From Bacillota bacterium (GTDB lineage Bacteria > Bacillota > Limnochordia > DTU080), in the NCBI GenBank assembly GCA_012840225.1, contig DULU01000098.1:1-64000 (forward strand): a stretch of DNA of 64,000 bases. The letters run 5' to 3'. Below are positions 35,926 through 44,817 of this stretch, piece after piece (positions within the stretch are counted from its first letter, which is position 1; every line of letters begins with the position of its first letter). The position numbers and the translations under genes are program-made. The notes beneath the pieces were generated by a model. It was not told the DNA's origin, made no database searches, and worked only from the letters and a program-made list of their open reading frames with translations.

Positions 35926-36063
35926 TTATTCCCTAAACTTTACTTTACCACCGCAGTCCAGATAATCCTGCAATGTTACCTGAATTTCAGCCACCGGCTC
36001 CACCGGGTCGTAGGACTTCCACTGCATTGGTTCTGCCACGGGGAAGTCGGCTTTTCTCACCAC
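35926..36063 (-). CDS. Possible 45-residue protein or gene remnant
   Basis: A minus-strand frame runs from GTG 36063 to TAA 35926. It reads VVRKADFPVAEPMQWKSYDP and then VEPVAEIQVTLQDYLDCGGK before ending VKFRE. The composition is protein-like, but there is no ribosome binding site, and the frame is closed by TGA only 6 codons upstream of the GTG. It is either a short gene or the C-terminal remnant of a lost one, 37 bp upstream of the lyase start. Confidence 0.35.
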   Translation of the reverse strand: MVRKADFPVAEPMQWKSYDPVEPVAEIQVTLQDYLDCGGKVKFRE

Positions 36064-36140
36064 ATATAGCGAGCCGGATCATGACCGGCATCGTGCGGTT
36101 TATTGGGCAGAAGCACCTTCAGGCCGGCGACCGGCCGAGG

Positions 36141-36170
36141 CCTGCCGGGGCCTGCCGGGGCCTGCCGGGG
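36141..36170. repeat. Three perfect copies of CCTGCCGGGG
   Basis: An exact 10-bp unit repeated three times in the gap between the solute-binding protein gene and the lyase gene. Confidence 0.8.
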
Positions 36171-36201
36171 TCCAACCAGGGCCAAGCCGAGTTGTGTAAG
36201 C

Positions 36202-36245
36202 AAAGCCACCCGGCGGACTTGGCTTCCGGTTCCGGGTGGCTTTTT
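36202..36245. terminator. Terminator hairpin downstream of the solute-binding protein gene
   Basis: AAAGCCACCCGG pairs perfectly with CCGGGTGGCTTT. A five-T run follows on the plus strand and a shorter T run on the minus strand. It lies 40 bp after the minus-strand solute-binding protein stop and may work in both directions. Confidence 0.65.
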
Positions 36246-36284
36246 GCTCAACTTAACGCAACTTAAGCTTCAACTGGATCTGAC

Positions 36285-37544
36285 TCAATTGGCGCCGACC
36301 GAGGCCCAATACTCATCCAGCATGATGTTGATCTGTTCCTGCAGCTCGGGGAGGGCGATGCGGGTCGGGACCGTGCCGTTCCAGATGTTTCTCCAAGTAG
36401 TCTGGGAGTTCATCCAGGTGGTGATGTCACGTCCATAGGGGTGCGTGTTGGAGATACGATGACCATGGTCCAACACCTCGATAAACGCCTTCAGGTTGGC
36501 CGGCGGTGAGGACTGGACAAAGCTCGGGGTCATGATGCTCTGCGTGGGAATCACGATGCCGGCCGTGGTGATCTGCTGCATCACTTCCCTGCTGAGGAGG
36601 AAGCTCACAAAGTCCATGGCTTCTTTGGGATGCTTGGTGGTGTTGAAGATGGCCCAGTTTTCCAGCGATACGAAGGTGTTTTCATATCTCTGGTTGTTGT
36701 GCACCCAGGCCGGGAACTTGATCACATCCCAGTCGAACGGGGCTTGGCGATAAGCCGGCACGTCGAAGATACCGAGGTTGCGGATGGAGACGAGGCCTTT
36801 CAAACCTGCCTGGGCATCTTCCGGCACCGGTGATATGCCGAGCTTGCCGCTCACCGCATCGGCGGCAAACTGCAGCATATCAATAGTGACCGGGTTGGCA
36901 AACTGGGCTTTCCGGCCGTCGGGGGTATAGAAGTCGCCGCCGGCGGTCAAGCCCCACTGGGTGACGGCATACAGGTGCACGCCCCAACGATCAGGCTGAC
37001 CGTCGCCGTTGGTATCCCGGGTCAACACTTTGGCCATGCGCTGGAGGTCGTCAAATGTCCAGTTGACATGGGGATATGCCAAACCGGCCTCGCCGAAGTG
37101 ATCTTTGTTATACATCATGGTATGTGAGTTGGCGCCATAGGGAAGGCCGATCTGCTTACCTTCGAATTGGGACAACCGCAGGATGGCCGGATTGATCGCC
37201 TTGGCACCGGCGTCTTTGGCCACCAGTTCATCGAGGGGCAGGAACAAATTGGCAAATACCCAGATGTCGCCGCCAATCCAGATCACGTCGGGAGCCGCTC
37301 CGGCAGCGTAATAGGTCTTCATGTTGTCGGTATAGTTGCCGGCCGGGTACATCCATTCAACTTCCACATTGGGGTTCTTGGCCATATACTGTTCGGCAAT
37401 GTCCTTAAAGAGCGCATGCCTATCAGTCTGAGCACAACAGGTGGTCCATACCAGCTTCACTTTCTCCGCGCTTGAGGTGATCGTGATCGCCATCGTCATC
37501 ATGACGACCAACATCAGGATAGCCGCCTTCTTCATGTACTTCAC
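36285..37544 (-). CDS. ABC sugar transporter, extracellular solute-binding protein
   Basis: A 419-residue family-1 solute-binding protein. The signal peptide is MKYMKKAAILMLVVMMTMAI and continues to about residue 26. The mature part has VKLVWTTCCAQTDRH with an unusual Cys-Cys pair and APDVIWIGGDIWVFANL. GTG 37544 has a near-perfect AGGAGG 7 nt upstream, suggesting high expression. It is divergent from an oxidoreductase gene, and the long lyase gene follows downstream. No permease genes are nearby. Confidence 0.9.
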   Translation of the reverse strand: MKYMKKAAILMLVVMMTMAITITSSAEKVKLVWTTCCAQTDRHALFKDIAEQYMAKNPNVEVEWMYPAGNYTDNMKTYYAAGAAPDVIWIGGDIWVFANLFLPLDELVAKDAGAKAINPAILRLSQFEGKQIGLPYGANSHTMMYNKDHFGEAGLAYPHVNWTFDDLQRMAKVLTRDTNGDGQPDRWGVHLYAVTQWGLTAGGDFYTPDGRKAQFANPVTIDMLQFAADAVSGKLGISPVPEDAQAGLKGLVSIRNLGIFDVPAYRQAPFDWDVIKFPAWVHNNQRYENTFVSLENWAIFNTTKHPKEAMDFVSFLLSREVMQQITTAGIVIPTQSIMTPSFVQSSPPANLKAFIEVLDHGHRISNTHPYGRDITTWMNSQTTWRNIWNGTVPTRIALPELQEQINIMLDEYWASVGAN

Positions 37545-37714
37545 ATAGTTACCTCCTTTTTGTTTTGTGAATCGCTCTGTATGCTAACTTGCTCCTCTGC
37601 TCCCAGCCCATAGGCGATTAACTGCGGTTCCCTCATATTGTTGTTTTTTTACTACATCTAGTTGATATTTCCTGCTTTGCATCTCTAAATAATAACCCCG
37701 AAATAATAATTCCC

Positions 37715-37725
37715 ATGTGTCACAT
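37715..37725. promoter_or_regulatory. Small palindrome in the divergent promoter region
   Basis: ATGTGTCACAT is a perfect 11-bp palindrome around one central base, between the divergent solute-binding protein and oxidoreductase genes. It could be an operator, but it is short enough to arise by chance. Confidence 0.25.
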
Positions 37726-37751
37726 TTGCCTTTTTCTACTCTGCCTAATAC

Positions 37752-37780
37752 TTGACATCCTTACAAATTGCACCTATTAT
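37752..37780 (+). promoter_or_regulatory. Sigma-A type promoter of the second oxidoreductase
   Basis: TTGACA, 17-bp spacer, TATTAT. The expected start of transcription is about 55 bp before the ATG at 37844. Confidence 0.6.
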
Positions 37781-37843
37781 GTCGCTATGAGCATAAATGT
37801 TCTCTTTTGATTTCGATCGGAACTGCTGCCGGAAAAGAGGGTC

Positions 37844-39079
37844 ATGATGGGTATTAGTATCGGTTTGGTCGGTCTGGGCCAATTCGGAAAAACGTTTGCC
37901 GATCTCTTCCGCAGCCATCCGCTGGTGGACCGGGTGGCTCTTTGTGATCGTGAACCGGAGCGTATGATTCAGGTGGCCGGTCGCCCGGGATGGGAGCGGA
38001 AGCTGGAGAGCCGTGATATGTACGATAATCTGGCGGATCTGCTCAAATCCGATGTCGATGCCGTGGCCATCTTCACGCAGCCGTGGCTGCATGCGCTGCA
38101 GGCTGTGGAGGCCATGAAAGCCGGAAAGCATGTCTATAGCGCCGTCCCGGTCATCAGTGTGCCGGATGGTGATGAAATCCTCGACTGGTGCGGGCGGATC
38201 ATCGACACCTGCCGGAGCACGGGTTGCCTATATATGCTCGGCGAGACGACCTATTATCGGCCCCAGGCCATGTTCTGCCGACGCAAGGCTAGAGAAGGCG
38301 CTTTCGGCCGCTTTGTATATGCCGAGGGCGAATACTGTCACGATGTGGATGCCAGGTCCAATTTAAGAATGGTGGAGCAGGCCCGCATTTCTTCCGGGGC
38401 GGGAAAAGAATGGCTGGAGCAGAAAAAGAAATACAGCGCCACCGGCATCAAAAACGGACCGATGCATTACCCGACCCACTCCACCTCCGGCCCGGTTTGC
38501 GTCATGCGGGCTCATGCGGTCAAAGTGACGGCCTATGGTTACGCCAACCGGAGTGGCGATCCCTATTTTGCCGATTATGCCTATAGCAACGAAGTGGCTT
38601 TGTTCCTGATGAGCAACGGCGCCACGGTGCGCATCTGCGAAATGAGGGAGATGGCCGGCTCCATCGGCCAGGAGAACGAAACCTTCCGCATTGTCGGCAC
38701 CCGCGGCACCTTCTCCGAGAACCGCTGGAAAGAGAATTTCCGCACCGACACCTCGCCGGCCCGGCCGCTGGTCGTGGAGTCGCTGGATGAGAAGGCGATG
38801 CGTGATCCCCTGCCGCCGGAGGTGGCTCTGGCTTTTCATCAAATACATCATCCGGAGGCCACAAACCCCACCGATTTCACCCCTTCAGGTCATGGCGGCT
38901 CCCATCCCTACCTGGTACATGAGTTTGTGAGCGCCGTAGCTGAAGAAAGGCTCCCGGCCATCAATGCCTGGGAGGCGGCCCGCTATACGGTGATGGGCGT
39001 GATGGCGCACAAGTCCGCCTTGCGGGACGGCGAAACCCTCCAGGTGCCCGATTTCGGCGATCCCCCAGGCGGTTGCTAA
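37844..39079 (+). CDS. Gfo/Idh/MocA family protein lacking the EKP motif
   Basis: A 411-residue protein with the Rossmann motif ISIGLVGLGQFGKTFADLF at the N-terminus. Where catalytic members have GKHVLCEKP it reads GKHVYSAVPVI, so the lysine that helps bind substrate and cofactor is missing. It belongs to a subgroup whose activity is uncertain. The C-terminal domain is otherwise normal (FRIVGTRGTFSENRW). ATG ATG at 37844/37847 follows AGAGGG. The secreted beta-helix gene follows after about 100 bp. Confidence 0.85.
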   Translation: MMGISIGLVGLGQFGKTFADLFRSHPLVDRVALCDREPERMIQVAGRPGWERKLESRDMYDNLADLLKSDVDAVAIFTQPWLHALQAVEAMKAGKHVYSAVPVISVPDGDEILDWCGRIIDTCRSTGCLYMLGETTYYRPQAMFCRRKAREGAFGRFVYAEGEYCHDVDARSNLRMVEQARISSGAGKEWLEQKKKYSATGIKNGPMHYPTHSTSGPVCVMRAHAVKVTAYGYANRSGDPYFADYAYSNEVALFLMSNGATVRICEMREMAGSIGQENETFRIVGTRGTFSENRWKENFRTDTSPARPLVVESLDEKAMRDPLPPEVALAFHQIHHPEATNPTDFTPSGHGGSHPYLVHEFVSAVAEERLPAINAWEAARYTVMGVMAHKSALRDGETLQVPDFGDPPGGC

Positions 39080-39178
39080 ATTAAGCTAATCATTGCCGAA
39101 GCCCTTCCCATCGGGTATATTGTATGTGTAATTATATACATATGACTATATTCCAGGCGATGGAAAGAAGGGGTTTCT

Positions 39179-41614
39179 TTGCCAGGCAAGCTGATTTATA
39201 TTTTTGCCGTCTTGTCATTGTTCGGCGCCGCCGGCTTACTGCCGGGGGTGCTGGGGCCGGAGGCTGTGTGGGCAGCCGAGATCGTGGGAGAAACTGAAAC
39301 GGAGGCCCAAGCCGTGCGCATCTTCTATGCCGCTCCTGAAGCCAGGGGCACGGGCGACGGCTCCGACCTCGACAACGCCGCCTATTTCCGTGATGCCGCC
39401 CTGTGGGCGAAGGTGCGCAAGGGCCTGGAAGAGAGTCCGGTAACAGTTTATCTCGCTCCCGGTCAATACATATTCAGCAAGCTCCCCAAAGACGGCAAGA
39501 GCCGGGAAACGCTGCAGCTCACCAATATCGGTCATCCGGAGCACCAGCTGGTCGTCCAGGGTCTCCATCCTGAAGGCACCGTCTTTACCACCGATCCCAC
39601 CGAGCCCATCAGGGAGGATTTATCCACAGGGCTCCTGGTCTTCAACGGCACCAATGCCGTGTTCCGTTACATCCACTTCACCGGTCAGCAGCATATGGGC
39701 TACGCCACCAGATTCCTCGGCAAAAACGTCCTGATTGAGAACTGTTCTTTCACCGATATGATAAACACCTACTACGGCGCCTCGGGCACGGCGAACGCCG
39801 ACTCTTCCTTCATCATCTGGAAGGATTGCTATTTCCGGCGGGTCGGGTTGGATTCGCATGCCCATATGATCTACAATGCCTACGACCCGCAGCATATTTA
39901 CATCATCAACTGCCATTTTGAAGACAGCTCCGGTGATTATGTCCGCTTCCGGGACAACACCGACTACGGCGTGGTATATGGGTCGACATTCATCTCCACC
40001 GGCACATACAAAGGCAATAGGCCTTTTATATCCGTGCCGCTTTTCAACGACGACGATCCGGCCAAACCTGGTCCTAACCCCAATTATGAATACTTCGGCA
40101 CTCACATGCTGATTGCCGGCAACACCTTCATCTATCCCGACGACAACTCCGCCGGCACCCGTCAGGTCTTCAACTTCCTGCATAGCGGCTTCGACCCGCC
40201 CGGACGGCATCATCTCCTGAGCCCGCAGGATGCCCGGCTGCTGATCACCGGCACGGTGGAGGAAAAGCGGACCTTCATGCTGGAGAATCTGGGCATCGAC
40301 GGCACACGGGTTTTCTTCTCCGATAACATCGTCAAGGGCCGGAATGTGGAAAACAGTGTTTATTATGTATCCTATCCGTCCTACGGTGCCCTGAGCCGGG
40401 GTTGGAGCAGCCCCATCGACATCACCGATGCGGTGGTCACCACCCCGGTGGTGCACTCGGCCGAAGAAGCCATGGCCTTTTGGCCGAATTTCATCGAGAG
40501 CCAGCGCCGCTTCGCCGCTCCCCGCCAGGGCGACACCATCAGTCAGGCCCAATTTCCCATCCGTATCAAAACACCCGCTTTCGCTTTGGCGAGCGTGGAG
40601 GTGACCTTGGACGGGGGCGTTATATATGCCGGGGAAGAGATACCGGCCGACCTGATGCTGGAGCCGGCGAAGATGACTGTCGGCAAGCACCAGTTGGGGG
40701 TGACGTTGCGTGACGCCGACGGGAAGAATTATGACGAGCAGATCGATATCTTTGTGGAGCATGTGCAGATCAGCCCCGCCCTTTCGGTGAGAAATGTGGT
40801 GCGGGGGCTCCTGCCGCTCTCTTTTTCCAGCTATATAAGCCCTGATGATATGCAAGCCGTCACTGTCGCCCTGGTGCCGGTGATCGATGCGGAGAAGGGC
40901 AAAACATACGAGCTCCATGCCGGCACTGCTTTGATAGACAAAATCGCGCTCGACACCAAAGAGCTGGTAGACGGCCTGTATGATCTGGTGGTAAATATTA
41001 CCACCAAATACGGTATCACCAGCACCACCAGCCAGCGCCTGTTGATCGATAACTGGGAACAGCTTGAGGATGAGCTGTTGCCCCCCACCCCAAACTCATG
41101 GTTCGGCCCCCGGGATCGCCTGCTCGTGACCGAGCGCTCCACCGGTTGGGAGTTTGCCTCGGAGAATCCTGATCTTTATTTCGGCGACACCGATCGCCTG
41201 CGGCTTCCGGGAGGCTCCACCGCGGCGGGCAAAACCCAGGCGGGCTCCACCCCGACCGGCTCCGACCCGATGGGCTCGCCGGAGTATCTGGTCTGGACTC
41301 TGGCCAATCTGCAGCGCTATAGCTTCACCCTATATGCCCGGAATAGCGATGCCGGGTGGATCGGGGAACGGATCGGCATAGCTGCCTCCGCCGACGGAGA
41401 GGCCTGGACGGAGCTGCCATATGAGGTGGCGGCGCTCGAACAAAACAGCGCCGGGCTGTGGCGGCTTCAGGTGTACGGTATGTTGCCGAGCGAGCAGCTG
41501 TCCATGAGATTTCTTCGCTTCACTCTCACCGGCGACCCGAGCGGCCCGGAGGGAGATGGAGATGGGGGCGAGATAGAATTAGGTCATGTATTCCTGGAAG
41601 GGATCAAGTTCTGA
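39179..41614 (+). CDS. Secreted parallel beta-helix protein with C-terminal module shared with the PL6 protein
   Basis: An 811-residue exported protein. The signal peptide reaches about residue 32 (ending VWAAE). A right-handed beta-helix (pectin-lyase fold) covers about 45-440, with FRYIHFTGQQHMGY, IIWKDCYFRRVG and IYIINCHFEDSSGDYVRFRD. Then come Ig-like domains and a C-terminal module starting TGWEFASENPDLYFGDTDRL and ending IELGHVFLEGIKF. That module also ends the PL6 protein. A Thr/Gly/Ser insertion (KTQAGSTPTGSDPMGS) lies inside it. TTG 39179 follows AAGGGG. A polysaccharide lyase or binding role is likely, but catalytic residues cannot be assigned. Confidence 0.78.
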   Translation: MPGKLIYIFAVLSLFGAAGLLPGVLGPEAVWAAEIVGETETEAQAVRIFYAAPEARGTGDGSDLDNAAYFRDAALWAKVRKGLEESPVTVYLAPGQYIFSKLPKDGKSRETLQLTNIGHPEHQLVVQGLHPEGTVFTTDPTEPIREDLSTGLLVFNGTNAVFRYIHFTGQQHMGYATRFLGKNVLIENCSFTDMINTYYGASGTANADSSFIIWKDCYFRRVGLDSHAHMIYNAYDPQHIYIINCHFEDSSGDYVRFRDNTDYGVVYGSTFISTGTYKGNRPFISVPLFNDDDPAKPGPNPNYEYFGTHMLIAGNTFIYPDDNSAGTRQVFNFLHSGFDPPGRHHLLSPQDARLLITGTVEEKRTFMLENLGIDGTRVFFSDNIVKGRNVENSVYYVSYPSYGALSRGWSSPIDITDAVVTTPVVHSAEEAMAFWPNFIESQRRFAAPRQGDTISQAQFPIRIKTPAFALASVEVTLDGGVIYAGEEIPADLMLEPAKMTVGKHQLGVTLRDADGKNYDEQIDIFVEHVQISPALSVRNVVRGLLPLSFSSYISPDDMQAVTVALVPVIDAEKGKTYELHAGTALIDKIALDTKELVDGLYDLVVNITTKYGITSTTSQRLLIDNWEQLEDELLPPTPNSWFGPRDRLLVTERSTGWEFASENPDLYFGDTDRLRLPGGSTAAGKTQAGSTPTGSDPMGSPEYLVWTLANLQRYSFTLYARNSDAGWIGERIGIAASADGEAWTELPYEVAALEQNSAGLWRLQVYGMLPSEQLSMRFLRFTLTGDPSGPEGDGDGGEIELGHVFLEGIKF

Positions 41615-41620
41615 GAAGAG

Positions 41621-41641
41621 GGGGGCGCTGACGGCGCCCCC
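41621..41641 (+). terminator. Hairpin after the beta-helix gene
   Basis: GGGGGCGC, loop TGACG, GCGCCCCC. Perfect stem 6 bp after the stop codon, followed by only two T. Confidence 0.55.
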
Positions 41642-41797
41642 TTGGTTTCCTCGGCTTTCCCAGACTCGCCTGCCCCCCTTCCCTCCCCTCCCCTCCCCTT
41701 GCCTCTCCCGCCTTCCCTGCCCGCAGCTCTTGCTCTCCTACAGCCGGAAGCCGGAGCTAAGAGCCAGGATGGTGGTGTGGGTGGCGCAGCGAGCGGG

Positions 41798-42673
41798 TTA
41801 GCGGGTTAACACCTGCGTGCCCGGCGCTACCCCGAGATAGTTAGCCACCACGGGGCACTTGGCTTTGAGCAGGAAGAGGATGTTCCCCGGCTCATCGCTG
41901 AGCGATTCGAAATTCCCCTGCCCCTTGGCGATCACCAGATCGGCAGCCTCAAACACGGCCCGGAAGGTGGCGGAGCAATCCGCCAACAAGGTGCCCGGAG
42001 CATCGGAGCCATTGTCTATCACCTCAGCTACCTGATCGATGCCGGCGGCCACGGCATCGGCTATGGTGGCATCATTGATGATCGGCCGGCCGCGCACAGC
42101 CACGGTCACCCGGGTTGGCTGGGTCGGCGAGGACAAGGACAACTGCTCGATGAGCAGGCGGTCAAGGACTATCTCGCCGGCATTGTCCGCCAGGTAGAGG
42201 ATATGGTGGGCCTCGGAGACGGCCCGGCGGAAATCCTCTACATCGCCAACGAACGGTTCCGTCAGGGCCTGACGGACGGCCTGCTGCACCTGAGCGGCAT
42301 CGATATGGCCAAATACACCGGCATCGATGACATTGCCGGCAATGGCCAGGCGCAGGGCCATGAGCAGCGGATCGGCCGCAGTGCTGATTTGCGCCCTCAA
42401 CTCCGGCAACAGTTGGAGGGCCACTTCATTCTCATATTCCTTCATCGCCTGATAGGGATCCGCCATGCCGCCCACCTCACGGATCAGGCGGTGCAGATGC
42501 TGGGTCAGCTTGGGCGGTACAGGCAGATCCAGGCCGGCCATCTCCAGGCCGGCCAGCCATTGCAGCACAGCCCGGATGATTTTCTCCTGATCTTCCGGGC
42601 GGGAAGAGATCAACCTGGCGGTGTCGACTGCTTGCCGTAAACAACATGGTATGCAATCCAAAGTAGCTTTCAA
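41798..42673 (-). CDS. DUF89 / ARMT1-like damage-control phosphatase
   Basis: A 291-residue DUF89 protein of the prokaryotic subfamily that begins with a Cys motif (MKATLDCIPCCLRQ). Metal-site motifs are LYLADNAGEIVLDRLLIEQL, VRGRPIINDAT, IDNGSDAPGT and VIAKGQGNFESL. The family hydrolyses damaged or side-product sugar phosphates and related metabolites. The convergent beta-helix gene ends 183 bp away. The PHP gene lies upstream in the same direction. Its last 30 codons are also found, decayed, at 45246-45330. Confidence 0.88.
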   Translation of the reverse strand: MKATLDCIPCCLRQAVDTARLISSRPEDQEKIIRAVLQWLAGLEMAGLDLPVPPKLTQHLHRLIREVGGMADPYQAMKEYENEVALQLLPELRAQISTAADPLLMALRLAIAGNVIDAGVFGHIDAAQVQQAVRQALTEPFVGDVEDFRRAVSEAHHILYLADNAGEIVLDRLLIEQLSLSSPTQPTRVTVAVRGRPIINDATIADAVAAGIDQVAEVIDNGSDAPGTLLADCSATFRAVFEAADLVIAKGQGNFESLSDEPGNILFLLKAKCPVVANYLGVAPGTQVLTR

Positions 42674-42727
42674 GATGCTCTGATCACCTGTCTTGTTATT
42701 TGTCGGGTCACTTTTACTTTTTCATAT

Positions 42728-44656
42728 TCATATTTTCATATATATCAGCCGGTGGCCGTTGGTCGTCTCAGGCGGCCTATTGGTAAAATACACCGGATTG
42801 CTGACAGCAATCAACCCACCGAAGGGGGTGGTAACCAAGGAAGGCCGATGTAGCTGTATCCTCACGGCATGCCAGCCGGAGAGCCCGGCCGGAGGCTGCC
42901 AGGTGCATTGCCAGGCGCCCTCGCCCTGGGCCTGAGAGGGAGAGTCGGAGTCAGATTGAGAGTCCGGTGCGGCCGTCTTCTCCACCTGACTGGCGCCGAC
43001 GAGGTGGCCGTCGCAGATCCAGGCGACCAGATCGCCGGGCTGCACACCGGTGAGGCGGGCGGTGAGCGGTGGATATTGATAAGGATAAGAAGCGGTATGG
43101 TGGCCCTCTTCTTGACCGGCCAAGACCACCACCACATCGCCCATGCGGAAAGGCATTCCCTCCTCAGGACCGGTGATATCCAAGGTGCCGGCGAACAGAT
43201 GCGGGTCGGCAATATATACATGCCCCAGGCGCATGGCAGTGAGCATATCTTCTTCGGCCAATGATTCCGCCCAAAGGTGGGTTACCCAGGGGGCTTGCCG
43301 CCCGGTGACGGTAAAGGACTGCCATCCTTGTTGGGCACTGTGAGTGTCGTTGGCGGCGATGCCGGTGATCACCACCCCATTTGCGCCCAGGCGGTCCCAC
43401 AGGTGCAGCCGCTCCGGCAAGCCGCCCTGGCCATGAGCCACTTCCATCAGGTCGGCTCCATATACCCGGCTTTCGATGAGAGCGGCGAGGAAAGCTGCCC
43501 GATTTCCTCCCGTCGGCGGGTGGTTATAGCAGGCCAGCCCACCCCAGCGATGTATATGAGCAACAATGTCTTCGGAGGAAAGCGGGCTCGTGATGGCGTC
43601 GTAATCAGGAATGGGTACATTGGCGCCGAAGGCGTTGATGTGGTGGCCGTAATAGGAAACCTCAATGCCTGTGTGGTGGGCGTGGCGCAGGGTCAGACTG
43701 CGGGTGAGTTGGCGGAGCTCATCAAGCAAAGCACCACCTCTCTTGGCCGGCTCCAGCCGCAGGGTGTCAAAGTAAGCTACCGTCCCGGCTCCTCTGTCGT
43801 CATCGGTGATGCCGATATATATGTTGTATAAAGAGTTGTCCAGGCCGCCTGCCAGTCCCAGTCTTTCCACATCCGCCGCCGGATCGAACCACAACTCATT
43901 CCACTCTCCGGGCCGACAGGGGCAAGGGATGACGGCCTGCCGACCTTCGATCCTGGGCGCGCCCGACTCACCCAGAATATAAAGCAATTCCGTGTGGGCA
44001 AAATCCGGGGGTTGCTGGCTGAGCTGCAGGCGGATGAAGGCGGTGCCTCCCTCCCCCACCCCCCGGTCGGGATATACGGCTATGCCCACCCGCGGTCGGG
44101 AACAGAGCGGCATCCGGGCGTGATATACGTCCACCTTGAACTGCAATACGCACCGGCGGGGTCCGGTATCGCCGGCGACGGCGGGGGCGGCGACGGCGGG
44201 GGCGGCGGGGGCGGGGGCGGAGGCAGCGGCGGGAGCAGCGGCGGAGGCAGGACCGGCAGAGGCGGCCAGCGGAGCAAGCTCAAGGAGGAGCGAGCCGCTG
44301 CCGCTATGCACTACTTGCCGGGATATTTCATACCTGGCGCCCGGAGAGGCTTGCACCGGCTCCCAGGTCATGGCGATGGGAGTCAGGTCAGGACCTGGGA
44401 TTTGGGCTGGAGCCGCCGTACCCGGCATCTCATCCCGGTGGCGATTTGGTATCTGTAAATACTCCACAAGCTCATCGAAACCGAAAGAGGTCACTTTGGC
44501 ATAATTATAGACACGCCAGTCGTGATCATGCCACCAGAGCAGATCCACATGACAGCCGGCGCTCGCCGCCGCCGCATCCTGGGCGGCATAACTGGCAGGG
44601 CCTTCACTGAAAGAGCCGTGCAAATGCGCTTGCATGATGTATCGTTTCAGCTTCAA
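42728..44656 (-). CDS. PHP-like metal-dependent hydrolase with inserted carbohydrate-binding domain
   Basis: A 642-residue cytosolic protein. The N-terminus IMQAHLHGSFSEGPASYA and the downstream LLWWHDHDWR give the first metal motifs. The rest appear after residue 340 (LRHAHHTGIEVSYYGHHINA, ACYNHPPTGG, ITGIAANDTHSA). Between the two halves sits a jelly-roll-like insertion of about 200 residues, itself carrying an Ala/Pro repeat (SAAAPAAASAPAPAAPAVAA). TTG 44656 has AGGAGG 7 nt upstream. The split PHP domain with a sugar-binding-type insert suggests action on a polymer or glycoconjugate (inference). Confidence 0.72.
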   Translation of the reverse strand: MKLKRYIMQAHLHGSFSEGPASYAAQDAAAASAGCHVDLLWWHDHDWRVYNYAKVTSFGFDELVEYLQIPNRHRDEMPGTAAPAQIPGPDLTPIAMTWEPVQASPGARYEISRQVVHSGSGSLLLELAPLAASAGPASAAAPAAASAPAPAAPAVAAPAVAGDTGPRRCVLQFKVDVYHARMPLCSRPRVGIAVYPDRGVGEGGTAFIRLQLSQQPPDFAHTELLYILGESGAPRIEGRQAVIPCPCRPGEWNELWFDPAADVERLGLAGGLDNSLYNIYIGITDDDRGAGTVAYFDTLRLEPAKRGGALLDELRQLTRSLTLRHAHHTGIEVSYYGHHINAFGANVPIPDYDAITSPLSSEDIVAHIHRWGGLACYNHPPTGGNRAAFLAALIESRVYGADLMEVAHGQGGLPERLHLWDRLGANGVVITGIAANDTHSAQQGWQSFTVTGRQAPWVTHLWAESLAEEDMLTAMRLGHVYIADPHLFAGTLDITGPEEGMPFRMGDVVVVLAGQEEGHHTASYPYQYPPLTARLTGVQPGDLVAWICDGHLVGASQVEKTAAPDSQSDSDSPSQAQGEGAWQCTWQPPAGLSGWHAVRIQLHRPSLVTTPFGGLIAVSNPVYFTNRPPETTNGHRLIYMKI

Positions 44657-44721
44657 ACGTAATCCTCCTCACGCTGCTAGTAGTAATTTGGAAACCCAAG
44701 CTTCCACTGAAGCCTTTTTCT

Positions 44722-44763
44722 GGAACAAGTAGTGGTTTTTTCCTCCACCTGTTTACTTGTTCC
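44722..44763. promoter_or_regulatory. Inverted repeat upstream of the PHP gene
   Basis: GGAACAAGTA pairs with TACTTGTTCC across a T-rich centre, 66 bp upstream of the TTG start. It could be an operator or a leader hairpin. Confidence 0.4.
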
Positions 44764-44817
44764 TCCATCATTTCACAAAGAACGAGCGAAAGCGGGAAAA
44801 TCATAAATAAATAATGA

